64,000 nt of DNA from an uncultured Granulosicoccus sp. (lineage in GTDB: Bacteria > Pseudomonadota > Gammaproteobacteria > Granulosicoccales > Granulosicoccaceae): assembly GCA_947492525.1 (NCBI GenBank), contig CANLNQ010000008.1:1-64000 (forward strand). The letters are read 5' to 3'. The notes below the pieces were generated by a model, which was given only the letters and a program-made list of their open reading frames with translations, searched no databases and had not been told where the DNA came from. Numbering within the stretch: position 1 is the stretch's first letter; every line of letters begins with the position of its first letter. The translations under genes were made by a program, and so were the position numbers. Below, in pieces: positions 8,074-15,718 of this stretch.

Positions 8074-9489
8074 TCAGATCCAGCCCAGAAAACGCCACCA
8101 CAACCAATCAAGAGGAACCAGAAGTCCGTGGCTGAGCAGCGCCAGCGGGATGGTGACGCGCACGACATTTCGCAGTTTTTCCCCGGATAACTGCATACCG
8201 AGAACCAGGGGCGCTACCTGATAGGGGAATATCACGGTGGCGAAGCCAACGACCTGAGTCATGAGTACGGCATCGAGGCTCATGCCTGCCGCTGATGCCA
8301 GCTCTGAAGCCATCGGCGTCAGTACCGTTGGTACACCCGGATTGGTGGTGATGAGTCCGGTAAGACCGGATATCAGCGTCAACGACAGAAAGTTGATGAA
8401 CCCGTGTTCTGGATCAAGCGGGAGCACTGATTGCAGGCCTTGGCCAACCACAGTACCCAGACCGGAGGTGTTGACCAGAGCACCGACACCCAGCGCAGCA
8501 GCCACGAAGATGATCATGCCGAAGTCCACCGAGGCATTGAAATCCCTGGGTGCCACGGCGCCGATGCGCGGCAGGAGCAGTAGAACCGCAGTGCCTATGC
8601 CGATCCAGGCTGGTCCCACACCGTGTATCGTATCGCTCATCCACAGCAGTAGCGTCCCTCCCAGAATGAGGGCTACTCGTCTCTGCAAGGCGCGGTTTGC
8701 TGAGGACTCCGGTGCTGGCACGAGTGTCCTTGTGCTGTCGATCCTGTCGGGAAACAGAACCAGTACCAGTATGATCGTGAGGGCGGATTTCGCGATGCCG
8801 AGAACCGGGTAGTGCAGAGCCAGATACGAGGTGTAGTCGAAATGCAGTCCGTAGAGATTCTCGGCGGAACCTGCCAGTATCATATTGGGAATGTTCGACG
8901 GCAGGATCGCGAAACTGGGCATGTTGCAGGCCAGAGTCAGTGCCACGGCAAGGCCGATGCGTCCGTTTGAACCCGGCTTCAGACCCGATTGTTCCGCCAG
9001 AGCCATGCCGATCGGTATCAATACAACTGCGCGTCCAACAGACGATGGCATGATGAATCCGAGTAGCATTGCGGCAACCGTCATGACAGTAACGAGGCGC
9101 GTGTAGCTTGTGCCGACCAAGGGGGTCAGTCGGCTTGCAAGGCCGGCCCCGAGGCCGGAACCGGTAATGGCAGCACCGATGACGAAACCCGAAACAATCA
9201 GCCAGATGGCCGCTGAGCCGAAACCTGCAAAGATGATATCCGGCGTGGCTATCCCCGGGATGAGTACTGCGGCAAAGAAGATCAGTGAGGTGAGAAATGG
9301 CGGCAGAAGCCCGGTACTCCAGAGAGCCAACGTCACGAGTATCACGGCTGCACTCGGGCCGAGCGTGCCCGAAGCAGGCGCTATCGACAGCCCCAAAGCC
9401 GTAATGAGCGCCAGTACAAGAAAGACGCCTCGTGCATCCAGTGCCGAGGCGAGGCGTGGCTTCAATCGTTGTATTGCGTCTGTATTCAT
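8074..9489 (-). CDS. SLC13/DASS family anion permease
   Basis: A 471-residue polytopic membrane protein with about 11-12 hydrophobic segments. It shows the two-part pattern of divalent anion:sodium symporters and related ArsB/CitT-like permeases: an N-terminal half with ALWSTGLLPPFLTSLIFFAA and FGSAAIWLIVSGFVIGAA, and a repeat in the C-terminal half ending TPMASELASAAGMSLDAVLM. It probably carries sulfate or a dicarboxylate with Na+; which one is not clear. The start at 9489 (MNTDAIQRL) has a GGA about 11 bases upstream. The longer frame to 9591 runs through a 26-bp direct repeat whose 34-base spacing is not a multiple of three, which argues against it being coding. Divergent from the Crp/Fnr gene. 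Confidence 0.8.
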   Translation of the reverse strand: MNTDAIQRLKPRLASALDARGVFLVLALITALGLSIAPASGTLGPSAAVILVTLALWSTGLLPPFLTSLIFFAAVLIPGIATPDIIFAGFGSAAIWLIVSGFVIGAAITGSGLGAGLASRLTPLVGTSYTRLVTVMTVAAMLLGFIMPSSVGRAVVLIPIGMALAEQSGLKPGSNGRIGLAVALTLACNMPSFAILPSNIPNMILAGSAENLYGLHFDYTSYLALHYPVLGIAKSALTIILVLVLFPDRIDSTRTLVPAPESSANRALQRRVALILGGTLLLWMSDTIHGVGPAWIGIGTAVLLLLPRIGAVAPRDFNASVDFGMIIFVAAALGVGALVNTSGLGTVVGQGLQSVLPLDPEHGFINFLSLTLISGLTGLITTNPGVPTVLTPMASELASAAGMSLDAVLMTQVVGFATVIFPYQVAPLVLGMQLSGEKLRNVVRVTIPLALLSHGLLVPLDWLWWRFLGWI

Positions 9490-9502
9490 GAGTGTTTCCA
9501 GC

Positions 9503-9562
9503 AATCCCACCGGAGCATGATCAGTTCCGTTCTTCCAATCCCACCGGAGCACGATCAGTTCC
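9503..9562. repeat. 26-bp direct repeat upstream of the SLC13 permease gene
   Basis: Two copies, 9503-9528 and 9537-9562, are identical except for one base (t or c at copy position 16) and lie 34 bases apart. Each contains cccaccggagca followed by GATCAGTTCC; the first includes the palindrome TGATCA. The pair sits just before the permease start, in the divergent region shared with a Crp/Fnr regulator, so paired operator sites are possible. Confidence 0.75.
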
Positions 9563-9842
9563 ATTTTTCGATGCTGGCTCGATGAGAGCATCGCGGGAAT
9601 GAGACGTTAATCGAAGGAGATGCATACCTCAGTGACTTACTCACCCTGGAGGTGCAGGCGTGCGTCCAATCGTGAAAAAAGAGTGATGATGAAACGTCAA
9701 TAAGCTGCCTCAGTCGACGGTTCTCCCATCATCGGGTACGTAGGCGCTTGTTCCCGAGAATGCGTTCAGGGTATAAGTGGTGGGGTTCTGTCACCATGCC
9801 TGTTGCAACACGAACGCGCCAATCTGCACCTGTCGAGGATCC

Positions 9843-10571
9843 GTGCCACAAGTCATCACACGTTTGTCAACCATTCAGCGAGAGCGAGCGCTGTCCCAAC
9901 TCAAGGCTGCCGTGCTGTTTTCGGGGCTGGAAGAGCACAGCCTGCAGACCATCGTCGAGCGAATGTGCCTGGTGCTGCTGCAGGATGGGGAAACGCTGTT
10001 CAATCGCGGCGATGCAGCGCCCTCCGTGTACTTGCTGTCCACCGGGCAGATCAAGCTGGCACGTCGCCGACCGAACGGTGCCGAAAAGGTCATCAGTCTG
10101 GTCACACCGGGCAACACCTTTGCCGAGGCCGTCATCTTTGCCAGTGAGCGACGATACCCGGTAGACGCAGAATCCATTGGTGCCAGTACTGTCTGGGCTG
10201 TCAACGGCGACCACTATTGCGCAGAATTACAGCAGTCCACGAGCGCCTGCTTCTCAGTGCTCAAACGGCTGACAGAACGATTGCATGAGCAGGTTGCCGA
10301 TATCGAACGCCTGAGTCTGCACACGGCCTCTTCGCGACTCATTGCCTATCTGCTTGGACAATTGCCCGACAGGTTCGAAGGCGACACGGCCATCATTCGT
10401 CTGCAGGCGCCGAAGAATGTCATTGCCTCGCGGTTGTCCATCGTGCCGGCCACGTTCTCTCGTACATTGGCGAAATTGTCGCGCGAAGGGCTGCTGGGCG
10501 TCAGAGAGAAAGAGATCGAACTGCTGGATATCGATGCAATGCGAAACTATGCCGAGGACACTGTCGTCTGA
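9843..10571 (+). CDS. Crp/Fnr family transcriptional regulator, DNR-like
   Basis: A 242-residue regulator with an N-terminal cyclic-nucleotide-binding-type beta-barrel (about 20-130), a dimer helix (140-160) and a C-terminal winged helix (165-242). PGNTFAEAVIFAS (89-101) and DIERLSLHTASSR (153-165) closely match the nitric-oxide regulator DNR of Pseudomonas. There is no FNR cysteine cluster in this start form. In the recognition helix VPATFSR (201-207) the glutamate that DNR and FNR use is alanine, so the target sequence may differ. The gene has no in-frame ATG near its start; GTG at 9843 follows GAGG at 9834. A GTG at 9777 is the alternative. It precedes an osmC-like gene and diverges from a permease. 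Confidence 0.82.
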   Translation: MPQVITRLSTIQRERALSQLKAAVLFSGLEEHSLQTIVERMCLVLLQDGETLFNRGDAAPSVYLLSTGQIKLARRRPNGAEKVISLVTPGNTFAEAVIFASERRYPVDAESIGASTVWAVNGDHYCAELQQSTSACFSVLKRLTERLHEQVADIERLSLHTASSRLIAYLLGQLPDRFEGDTAIIRLQAPKNVIASRLSIVPATFSRTLAKLSREGLLGVREKEIELLDIDAMRNYAEDTVV

Positions 10572-10595
10572 CTATCCTGCGTCGATATCAACGCC

Positions 10596-10601
10596 TATAA
10601 T
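10596..10601 (+). promoter_or_regulatory. -10-like TATAAT before the OsmC gene
   Basis: A perfect TATAAT lies 49 bases before the osmC-like start, between it and the regulator gene. The position 17 bases upstream (tatcct) does not resemble a -35, so this would need an activator or be a chance match. Confidence 0.25.
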
Positions 10602-10649
10602 TCTCAGTGCAGGCAAATTTCAACCTGAATACGAATTCGGAGTCATGCA

Positions 10650-11084
10650 ATGCAAGAGTATCCGCATCATTATGTGGTCAAGGCCTCAGGAGAGCCTGAC
10701 AGCAGCATTCTGCTGGAGTGCGAAGGACTGGATTCAATGCAGTCGGCACCGCCCACGCAATTCGGTGGTCCTGGCAATCTCTGGTCACCCGAAGAGCTGC
10801 TCTCTGCGGCAGTGGCGGATTGCTTCATGTTGACGTTCAAGGCCGTTGCCAGAGCCTCGAAGCTGGAATGGCAATCACTGAGTTGTACCGTGGACGGTAT
10901 TCTAGACAGGCCGGAGAAAGACTCCCTGTTTACCGAGTTCCGGTTGAAAGTCGAACTCAAGGTGCCCGCAGGCACCGATGAGGCCAAGGCGCAGCGGCTG
11001 CTGGAAAAGGCTGAAAAGGGATGTCTGATCACCAATTCCCTGAAATCCGAAATCAGCCTTGAGGCGAGTGTCGTCGCGGCCTGA
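10650..11084 (+). CDS. OsmC family protein
   Basis: A 144-residue OsmC/Ohr-fold protein; members reduce organic or lipid hydroperoxides with a pair of cysteines. Both expected cysteines are present, in LLSAAVADCFMLTF (about residue 59) and EKAEKGCLITNS (about 124). It is nearer to the general OsmC branch than to classic Ohr, so peroxide specificity is open. GGAG at 10639-10642 is seven bases before the ATG. It lies 78 bases downstream of the DNR-like regulator gene on the same strand, which makes control by that regulator plausible but unproven. Confidence 0.85.
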   Translation: MQEYPHHYVVKASGEPDSSILLECEGLDSMQSAPPTQFGGPGNLWSPEELLSAAVADCFMLTFKAVARASKLEWQSLSCTVDGILDRPEKDSLFTEFRLKVELKVPAGTDEAKAQRLLEKAEKGCLITNSLKSEISLEASVVAA

Positions 11085-11112
11085 AGCGTATCTTCCGCTA
11101 AGCCCCGCAAGC

Positions 11113-11838
11113 TCAGATGGCGAATTCACGCAGCCGTTCGTAGATCGGACGGCAGGCATCAGCGATGACTTTCTGGTCGTCGCTGAGTACAGTTTCCCGA
11201 TTGCGCGTCGGTGCAAATCCCGTACTGCAATTGACGGCGTCATACCAGTGTGAACCCCAGATGCCATCGGTGTCACGGGGACCAGTTGGCCAGGACAGCA
11301 TGCTCTTGTCGAAAGGGATGTCGAGCTGATCGCACAGCGCGCGCAGTTGCGCTTCCGGATCTGCCAGAAAGCGTTTGCTGTCGATGACAGCAGGACGACT
11401 GCCTGTGCGCTCGTGCAGCAGATCGAACAGAAACCCCTGCTGTTCGTAGCCCAGGTCGCTGGCAGTCAGGTCGCCGCGCTTGACCCAGTAGGAGGCCACC
11501 ACGGGCTCCGGCTCACGAATCAGGAATACGTTATCCAGCGAGTCCAGCCAGTCGGTGGAGAAATGCGCAAGCCAGTGTGTGGCTATGTGCTTCTGATAGA
11601 AGATACCGCTTTCCGGGGGCCTCGTCACGGTACGGACGACGGCTTGCCAATCCGTCTCGCCATCGGCGATGATCTCTTCGCGCATCGGATGATCCAGTCC
11701 GGTACTGTGAAGATAATGGGCGTAGAAAGGTTCATCCATGACGACGGTGTCGTCCCGATTCTCCCATGCGCGCATCATGGCGGTGGAAATATTGCGTGGT
11801 CCCGACCACATCGCGATACAACGTCCTGACATGTCCAT
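11113..11838 (-). CDS. Sulfotransferase-like protein
   Basis: A 241-residue cytoplasmic protein. The N-terminal CIAMWSGPRNISTAMMRAW (residues 7-25) is a PAPS-binding-type P-loop, and VFLIREPEPVVASYW (about residue 103) matches the 3'-phosphate-binding region of sulfotransferases. The closest relatives I recognise are small stand-alone sulfotransferase-fold proteins of unknown substrate. GGAG precedes the ATG by five to six bases. It follows hemL after 27 bases on the same strand, so it is probably cotranscribed with it, although no functional link to tetrapyrrole synthesis is evident. Confidence 0.7.
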   Translation of the reverse strand: MDMSGRCIAMWSGPRNISTAMMRAWENRDDTVVMDEPFYAHYLHSTGLDHPMREEIIADGETDWQAVVRTVTRPPESGIFYQKHIATHWLAHFSTDWLDSLDNVFLIREPEPVVASYWVKRGDLTASDLGYEQQGFLFDLLHERTGSRPAVIDSKRFLADPEAQLRALCDQLDIPFDKSMLSWPTGPRDTDGIWGSHWYDAVNCSTGFAPTRNRETVLSDDQKVIADACRPIYERLREFAI

Positions 11839-11865
11839 CTTTCTCCGGCAGATTCGCAGCAGGCT

Positions 11866-13185
11866 TTACGATTTTGCAGCCATGGCAGCAAACACCTGAT
11901 TGGCCGCCGCCACTGTCTCGTCAATATCAGCGTCAGTGTGTGCCGAGCTGGAAAATCCGGCTTCGTAGGCGGACGGTGCCAGATAGACGCCGGCGTCGAG
12001 CATGCCGTGGAAGAATTGCCTGAAATGATCAAGGTTGCATTTCATGACGCAGTCGAATCCGGTGACTTCGGCGGCGTCGGTAAAGAAGAAGCCGAACATG
12101 CCACCGGCATGAGCCGTGTGGAAGTCGATGTCGTGCGCATCCGCGGCCTCCTTCATGCCGTGCAGCAAGCGGCCAGTCTTCTGATGGAGGTGTCGGTGAA
12201 AATCGGGAGCCTTGAGCAGTTCAAGCGTCTTGATGCCGGCGACCATGGCAATCGGATTCCCTGAAAGCGTACCGGCCTGATAGACCGGACCGACGGGCGC
12301 GATGTGCTCCATGATGTCGCGTCGGCCGCCGAACGCTCCCACGGGCATGCCTCCACCAATGACCTTGCCCAGTGTGGTCAGGTCAGGAGTGACGCCGTAC
12401 AGTTCCTGCGCACCGCCGAGTGAGACACGGAATCCGGTCATGACTTCATCGAAGATGAGTACCGTGCCGTGCTCCGTGCAGAGTTCTCGCAGTATCTGCA
12501 GGTAGCCGGGTGCGGGTTCGATGAAGTTCATGTTGCCGGCAATGGGTTCCACGATGATGCAGGCAATGCTGTCACCCCGTTCGGCAAACAGCTCACGCAC
12601 CGCTTCCTTGTCATTGAAGGGCAGGGTAAGCGTGTGTTTCGCGAAGTCGGCGGGGATGCCGGGTGAGCTGGGAACGCCCATCGTCAGGGCGCCAGAACCG
12701 GCCTTGACCAGCAATGAGTCGGAATGCCCATGATAACAACCCTCGAACTTGAGGATATCGTCGCGGCCAGTGAAACCGCGAGCCAGGCGAATTGCGCTCA
12801 TGGTGGCCTCGGTGCCCGAACTGCACATTCTGACCATCTCGATCGACGGCACGATGTCGCAGATCAATTCGGCCATCTGTACTTCCAGCTCGGTTGGTGC
12901 GCCAAAGCTCAAACCGTTGACCGCGGCCTGCTGGACCGCCGCGATGACTTCGGGGTGTGCGTGGCCGAGCAACATCGGTCCCCATGAACCCACGTAGTCG
13001 ATGTACCGTTTGCCCTCGGTGTCGCTGATGTACGCGCCACTGGCGCTGGCGATGAAACGTGGCGTGCCACCGACACTGCCGAAGGCGCGAACCGGGGAGT
13101 TGACACCACCGGGAATGACTTCGCGGGCGCGATCGAACAGTTGCTGGGCGGCATTGGGTTCTGCGGACGTACGGCTGGTGGACAC
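11866..13185 (-). CDS. hemL: Glutamate-1-semialdehyde 2,1-aminomutase
   Basis: Converts glutamate-1-semialdehyde into 5-aminolevulinate, the second committed step of the C5 tetrapyrrole pathway. The 439-residue length is normal. Diagnostic segments: [20 protein letters not shown] (21-40), [16 protein letters not shown] (121-136), [11 protein letters not shown] (243-253) and the PLP-binding lysine in [17 protein letters not shown] (K274). The start is GTG at 13185 with a strong GGAGG five bases upstream. It is transcribed divergently from the rubredoxin-fbp cluster, with 107 bases between the starts. Confidence 0.95.
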   Translation of the reverse strand: MSTSRTSAEPNAAQQLFDRAREVIPGGVNSPVRAFGSVGGTPRFIASASGAYISDTEGKRYIDYVGSWGPMLLGHAHPEVIAAVQQAAVNGLSFGAPTELEVQMAELICDIVPSIEMVRMCSSGTEATMSAIRLARGFTGRDDILKFEGCYHGHSDSLLVKAGSGALTMGVPSSPGIPADFAKHTLTLPFNDKEAVRELFAERGDSIACIIVEPIAGNMNFIEPAPGYLQILRELCTEHGTVLIFDEVMTGFRVSLGGAQELYGVTPDLTTLGKVIGGGMPVGAFGGRRDIMEHIAPVGPVYQAGTLSGNPIAMVAGIKTLELLKAPDFHRHLHQKTGRLLHGMKEAADAHDIDFHTAHAGGMFGFFFTDAAEVTGFDCVMKCNLDHFRQFFHGMLDAGVYLAPSAYEAGFSSSAHTDADIDETVAAANQVFAAMAAKS

Positions 13186-13292
13186 AGTGGCCTCCGGATG
13201 TCGGTTGTTGCGTGATTCGGTAGGTGCATATTACGGCATGTCAGCGGTGTAAATGAGACAATGCGCGCTACTGGATTGATAAGAGACAATTC

Positions 13293-13466
13293 GTGGTGAA
13301 ATACAAGAAATATCTTTGTAGCGTGTGCGGCCTCATTTATGACGAGGAACAGGGCTGGCCCGAGGACGGCATAGCGCCCGGCACATTGTGGGAAGATGTG
13401 CCTTTGAATTGGAGCTGCCCGGATTGTGGGGCCGTGAAGGATGACTTTGACATGGTGGAAATCTGA
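13293..13466 (+). CDS. Rubredoxin
   Basis: A 57-residue one-iron electron carrier. Both iron-binding hairpins are present: CSVCG (residues 9-13) and CPDCG (about 43-47), with the usual intervening [20 protein letters not shown] and aromatic core. It probably passes electrons to an oxygenase or a peroxide or superoxide reductase; no partner is adjacent. Translation starts at one of two consecutive GTG codons (13293, 13296); AAGAGA at 13281-13286 fits the first. Its TGA overlaps the fbp ATG by one base, so the two genes are coupled. Confidence 0.92.
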   Translation: MVKYKKYLCSVCGLIYDEEQGWPEDGIAPGTLWEDVPLNWSCPDCGAVKDDFDMVEI

Positions 13467-14485
13467 TGAGCGAACTTGGTACGACACTGACCCAATACAT
13501 CATCGAACAGGGCCGCGCCCAGAATGAGTCGCGCGGTGCCTTCACCGCCTTGCTCAACGATGTTGCCACTGCCTGCAAGCGCCTGTCGAATCTGGTTCGG
13601 CTCGGAGAGCTGGCCGGTGTTCTGGGTACTGCCGGGCAGGAAAATGTCCAGGGTGAACAACAGAAGAAGCTCGATGTCATCGCCAATGAGGTCTTCATCG
13701 ATGCCATGCAACGCTCGGGCTTGCTGGCAGGTATCGCCTCCGAAGAGATGGACGAGCATTATCCGATCCCGGATCGCTACCCTAGAGGCGATTATCTGCT
13801 GTGCTTCGACCCTCTCGATGGTTCCAGCAACATCGATGTCAACGGCGCGACCGGCACCATTTTCTCGATTACCCGACATGTCGACTCCTCGGCGCCCAGC
13901 GACAGCGACTTCCTGAAAGCCGGTACCGAGCAGGTGTGTGCCGGTTACTGCCTTTACAGCTCGGCCAGCATGCTGGTGCTCACCACTGGCCATGGTGTTG
14001 CAGGTTTCACGCTGGACAACAGTGTCGGGGAGTTCATTCTGACGCACCCCGACATAAAGGTACCCAGAGAGACCAGTGAATACGCCATCAATTCATCGTA
14101 TTCGCGCCACTGGCTGGCGCCCGAGAAGCGTTATATCGACGAGTGCAATGCCGGTACGGACGGGCCTCGCGGACGCAATTTCAATATGCGTTGGGCAGGA
14201 TCCATGGTAGGTGACATTCACCGCATACTGTGCCGTGGTGGTGTCTTCATGTATCCCATGGATGCCAAGTTGCAGGCTGCGGGCAAGCAGGGCAAGCTGC
14301 GCCTTCTGTACGAGGCCAATCCAATGGGCATGCTGATCGAGCAGGCTGGCGGTCTGGCCCATACCGGTACCGAACGCATCATGGAGATCGCACCCGATTC
14401 CCTGCACCAGCGCGTGCCGGTGATCATGGGGTCGGCAGACGAGGTCGAGCGCCTGATTCAGTACCACCAGGAAGCGTCTGCCTGA
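13466..14485 (+). CDS. fbp: Fructose-1,6-bisphosphatase class I
   Basis: Hydrolyses fructose-1,6-bisphosphate to fructose-6-phosphate in gluconeogenesis. The 339 residues cover the family fully. The metal and substrate motif DPLDGSSNIDVNGATGTIFS starts near residue 115. ASEEMDE (91-97) supplies metal ligands, and RYIDECN and GGVFMYPMDAK follow towards the C-terminus. The gene is translationally linked to rubredoxin upstream and is followed one base later by the ycgN-like gene, so a three-gene unit 13293-14945 is likely. Confidence 0.95.
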   Translation: MSELGTTLTQYIIEQGRAQNESRGAFTALLNDVATACKRLSNLVRLGELAGVLGTAGQENVQGEQQKKLDVIANEVFIDAMQRSGLLAGIASEEMDEHYPIPDRYPRGDYLLCFDPLDGSSNIDVNGATGTIFSITRHVDSSAPSDSDFLKAGTEQVCAGYCLYSSASMLVLTTGHGVAGFTLDNSVGEFILTHPDIKVPRETSEYAINSSYSRHWLAPEKRYIDECNAGTDGPRGRNFNMRWAGSMVGDIHRILCRGGVFMYPMDAKLQAAGKQGKLRLLYEANPMGMLIEQAGGLAHTGTERIMEIAPDSLHQRVPVIMGSADEVERLIQYHQEASA

Positions 14486-14486
14486 C

Positions 14487-14945
14487 GTGGCCGACGATCC
14501 ACCATTCTGGGAAACCCTGTCGCTGGATGAGATGAATGACCAGCAATGGGAATCGCTGTGTGATGGTTGTGGTCGCTGCTGCCTGCAGAAGCTGGAAGAT
14601 GAAGACACGGGTGAAGTGTGGTTCACCCGTGTTTCCTGCGTTCAACTCGATTGCGGCAGCGGCCGATGTCAGGACTATGCAAACAGGTTCAGCAAGGTTC
14701 CGGACTGTCTGGCCGTTCGCCCGCTGACAGAACAGAAGATCGGCTGGTTGCCGGAGAGCTGTGCCTACCGCAAGCTGGCACAGGGAGAGGCGCTGGAAAA
14801 CTGGCATCCATTGGTCAGCGGGAACGACCGGAGTGTCATCGAAGCGGGCATATCGGTCGCCGGGCGATGCATATCCGAGGCAGAGGTTGCTGCCGAGGAT
14901 TATTTCCATTACCTGATTTATTGGGACGATAAGGCAGGTGACTAA
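14487..14945 (+). CDS. YcgN/UPF0260 family cysteine-cluster protein
   Basis: A 152-residue protein of the YcgN family. The N-terminal WESLCDGCGRCCLQKLEDED contains the CxxCxxCC cluster of the zinc- or iron-binding CxxCxxCC family. More cysteines follow: CVQLDCGSGRC and KVPDCLAVRP, with the family phrase WLPESCAYR. The function is not established in any organism that I know. The start is GTG one base after the fbp stop. The chain ends at 14945. Confidence 0.88.
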   Translation: MADDPPFWETLSLDEMNDQQWESLCDGCGRCCLQKLEDEDTGEVWFTRVSCVQLDCGSGRCQDYANRFSKVPDCLAVRPLTEQKIGWLPESCAYRKLAQGEALENWHPLVSGNDRSVIEAGISVAGRCISEAEVAAEDYFHYLIYWDDKAGD

Positions 14946-14994
14946 CATGTATTGTTTGTGCGGTAACTTTTATATCCTTTAATATCAGTCACTT

Positions 14995-15020
14995 GCAGCT
15001 TCGGCTGGAAACGCTTTTTT
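14995..15020 (+). terminator. Possible terminator after ycgN
   Basis: GCAGC-TTCG-GCTG forms a short stem closed by a UUCG tetraloop at 14996-15007, followed seven bases later by six T residues (15015-15020). The stem is only four to five pairs and the T tract is displaced, so efficiency is doubtful, but the position 50 bases past the operon end is right. Confidence 0.35.
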
Positions 15021-15107
15021 ACGATCATCTGTAGTAAAGGCGCAACAGTTGTGGTTGAATTGATACCTCGAATGGCAACATCCTTGCTTCGGCAGATGGA
15101 GCTGTAT

Positions 15108-15120
15108 CAATACAGTATTG
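15108..15120. promoter_or_regulatory. Short palindrome upstream of the Rsd homologue
   Basis: CAATACAGTATTG is a perfect 13-base inverted repeat, 32 bases before the start at 15152. Its placement near the start of a regulated gene suggests a binding site, but I do not recognise a known operator. Confidence 0.3.
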
Positions 15121-15151
15121 TCATACTCACCAGTACCCGCCGGAGATGCAC

Positions 15152-15640
15152 ATGTCGACAGTCAATGCTGAAGCTTCCAACCCACCCTCTGCCTCAGGTG
15201 TCGAGCGTCGCGAGCGCCTTCACAACACCATTGCAGCATTGGTGAAGCTTCGTCAGGAGGTTGTCGTCAGCTACTGTCAGCTTTCCGGTGTCAGCTCGTT
15301 TGCCAGTCGCAATGAGGAAACGCACTCGGTCAAAGCCGATCAGTTGCGGCGTTTCTGCCAGATCATGGTGGACTACACGGCAATGGGGCACTTCGAGGTT
15401 TATCAGCGTATCATTGAGGGCAAGGAGCGCCGGCGCGCCGTCAAGGACGTTGCTGCCGAGGTGTATCCTGCCATCGCCGAGACCACCGATTACCTGGTGG
15501 ATTTCAATGACAAATATGACGCCTTTGAGGGCACAGCTGAAGATGTCGACATGCTCGCGGGTGATCTGTCTCGACTGGGTGAAATCATCGCCGTGCGTGG
15601 CGAACTGGAAGACCAGATTCTGGCTGCGCTCGAACAGTAA
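15152..15640 (+). CDS. Rsd/AlgQ family anti-sigma-70 protein
   Basis: A 162-residue helical protein. Two long stretches line up with Rsd/AlgQ: LVKLRQEVVVSYCQLSGV (about residues 30-47) with the sigma-70 contact helix region, and LRRFCQIMVDYTAMGHFEVY (about 65-84), which carries the family's FCQ..VDY..AGHF-like signature. Rsd binds domain 4 of sigma-70 in stationary phase and favours alternative sigma factors; AlgQ does this in Pseudomonas. ATG at 15152 is preferred to 15146 because GGAG lies six bases before it. The gene stands alone between ycgN and rlmI. Confidence 0.78.
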   Translation: MSTVNAEASNPPSASGVERRERLHNTIAALVKLRQEVVVSYCQLSGVSSFASRNEETHSVKADQLRRFCQIMVDYTAMGHFEVYQRIIEGKERRRAVKDVAAEVYPAIAETTDYLVDFNDKYDAFEGTAEDVDMLAGDLSRLGEIIAVRGELEDQILAALEQ

Positions 15641-15718
15641 TTCCCTGGCCGTATCCACGGCCCCCATTTCCGGTGCTGCTCTCAGGCAGCGCCACAACCG
15701 CGGAGGCTCGCCGTCCGC

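Noticed and set aside
9661-9710. FNR/DNR-like box (TTGAC ... CATCA on the minus strand) near the Crp/Fnr gene
   Set aside because: Only one half site fits and the spacing is wrong by one; no statistical weight.
9777-9842. Cysteine-rich N-terminal extension of the Crp/Fnr protein that could be an iron-sulfur site
   Set aside because: Spacing of the five cysteines does not match FNR, and the extension would begin at GTG without a better ribosome site than GTG 9843. Probably noncoding.
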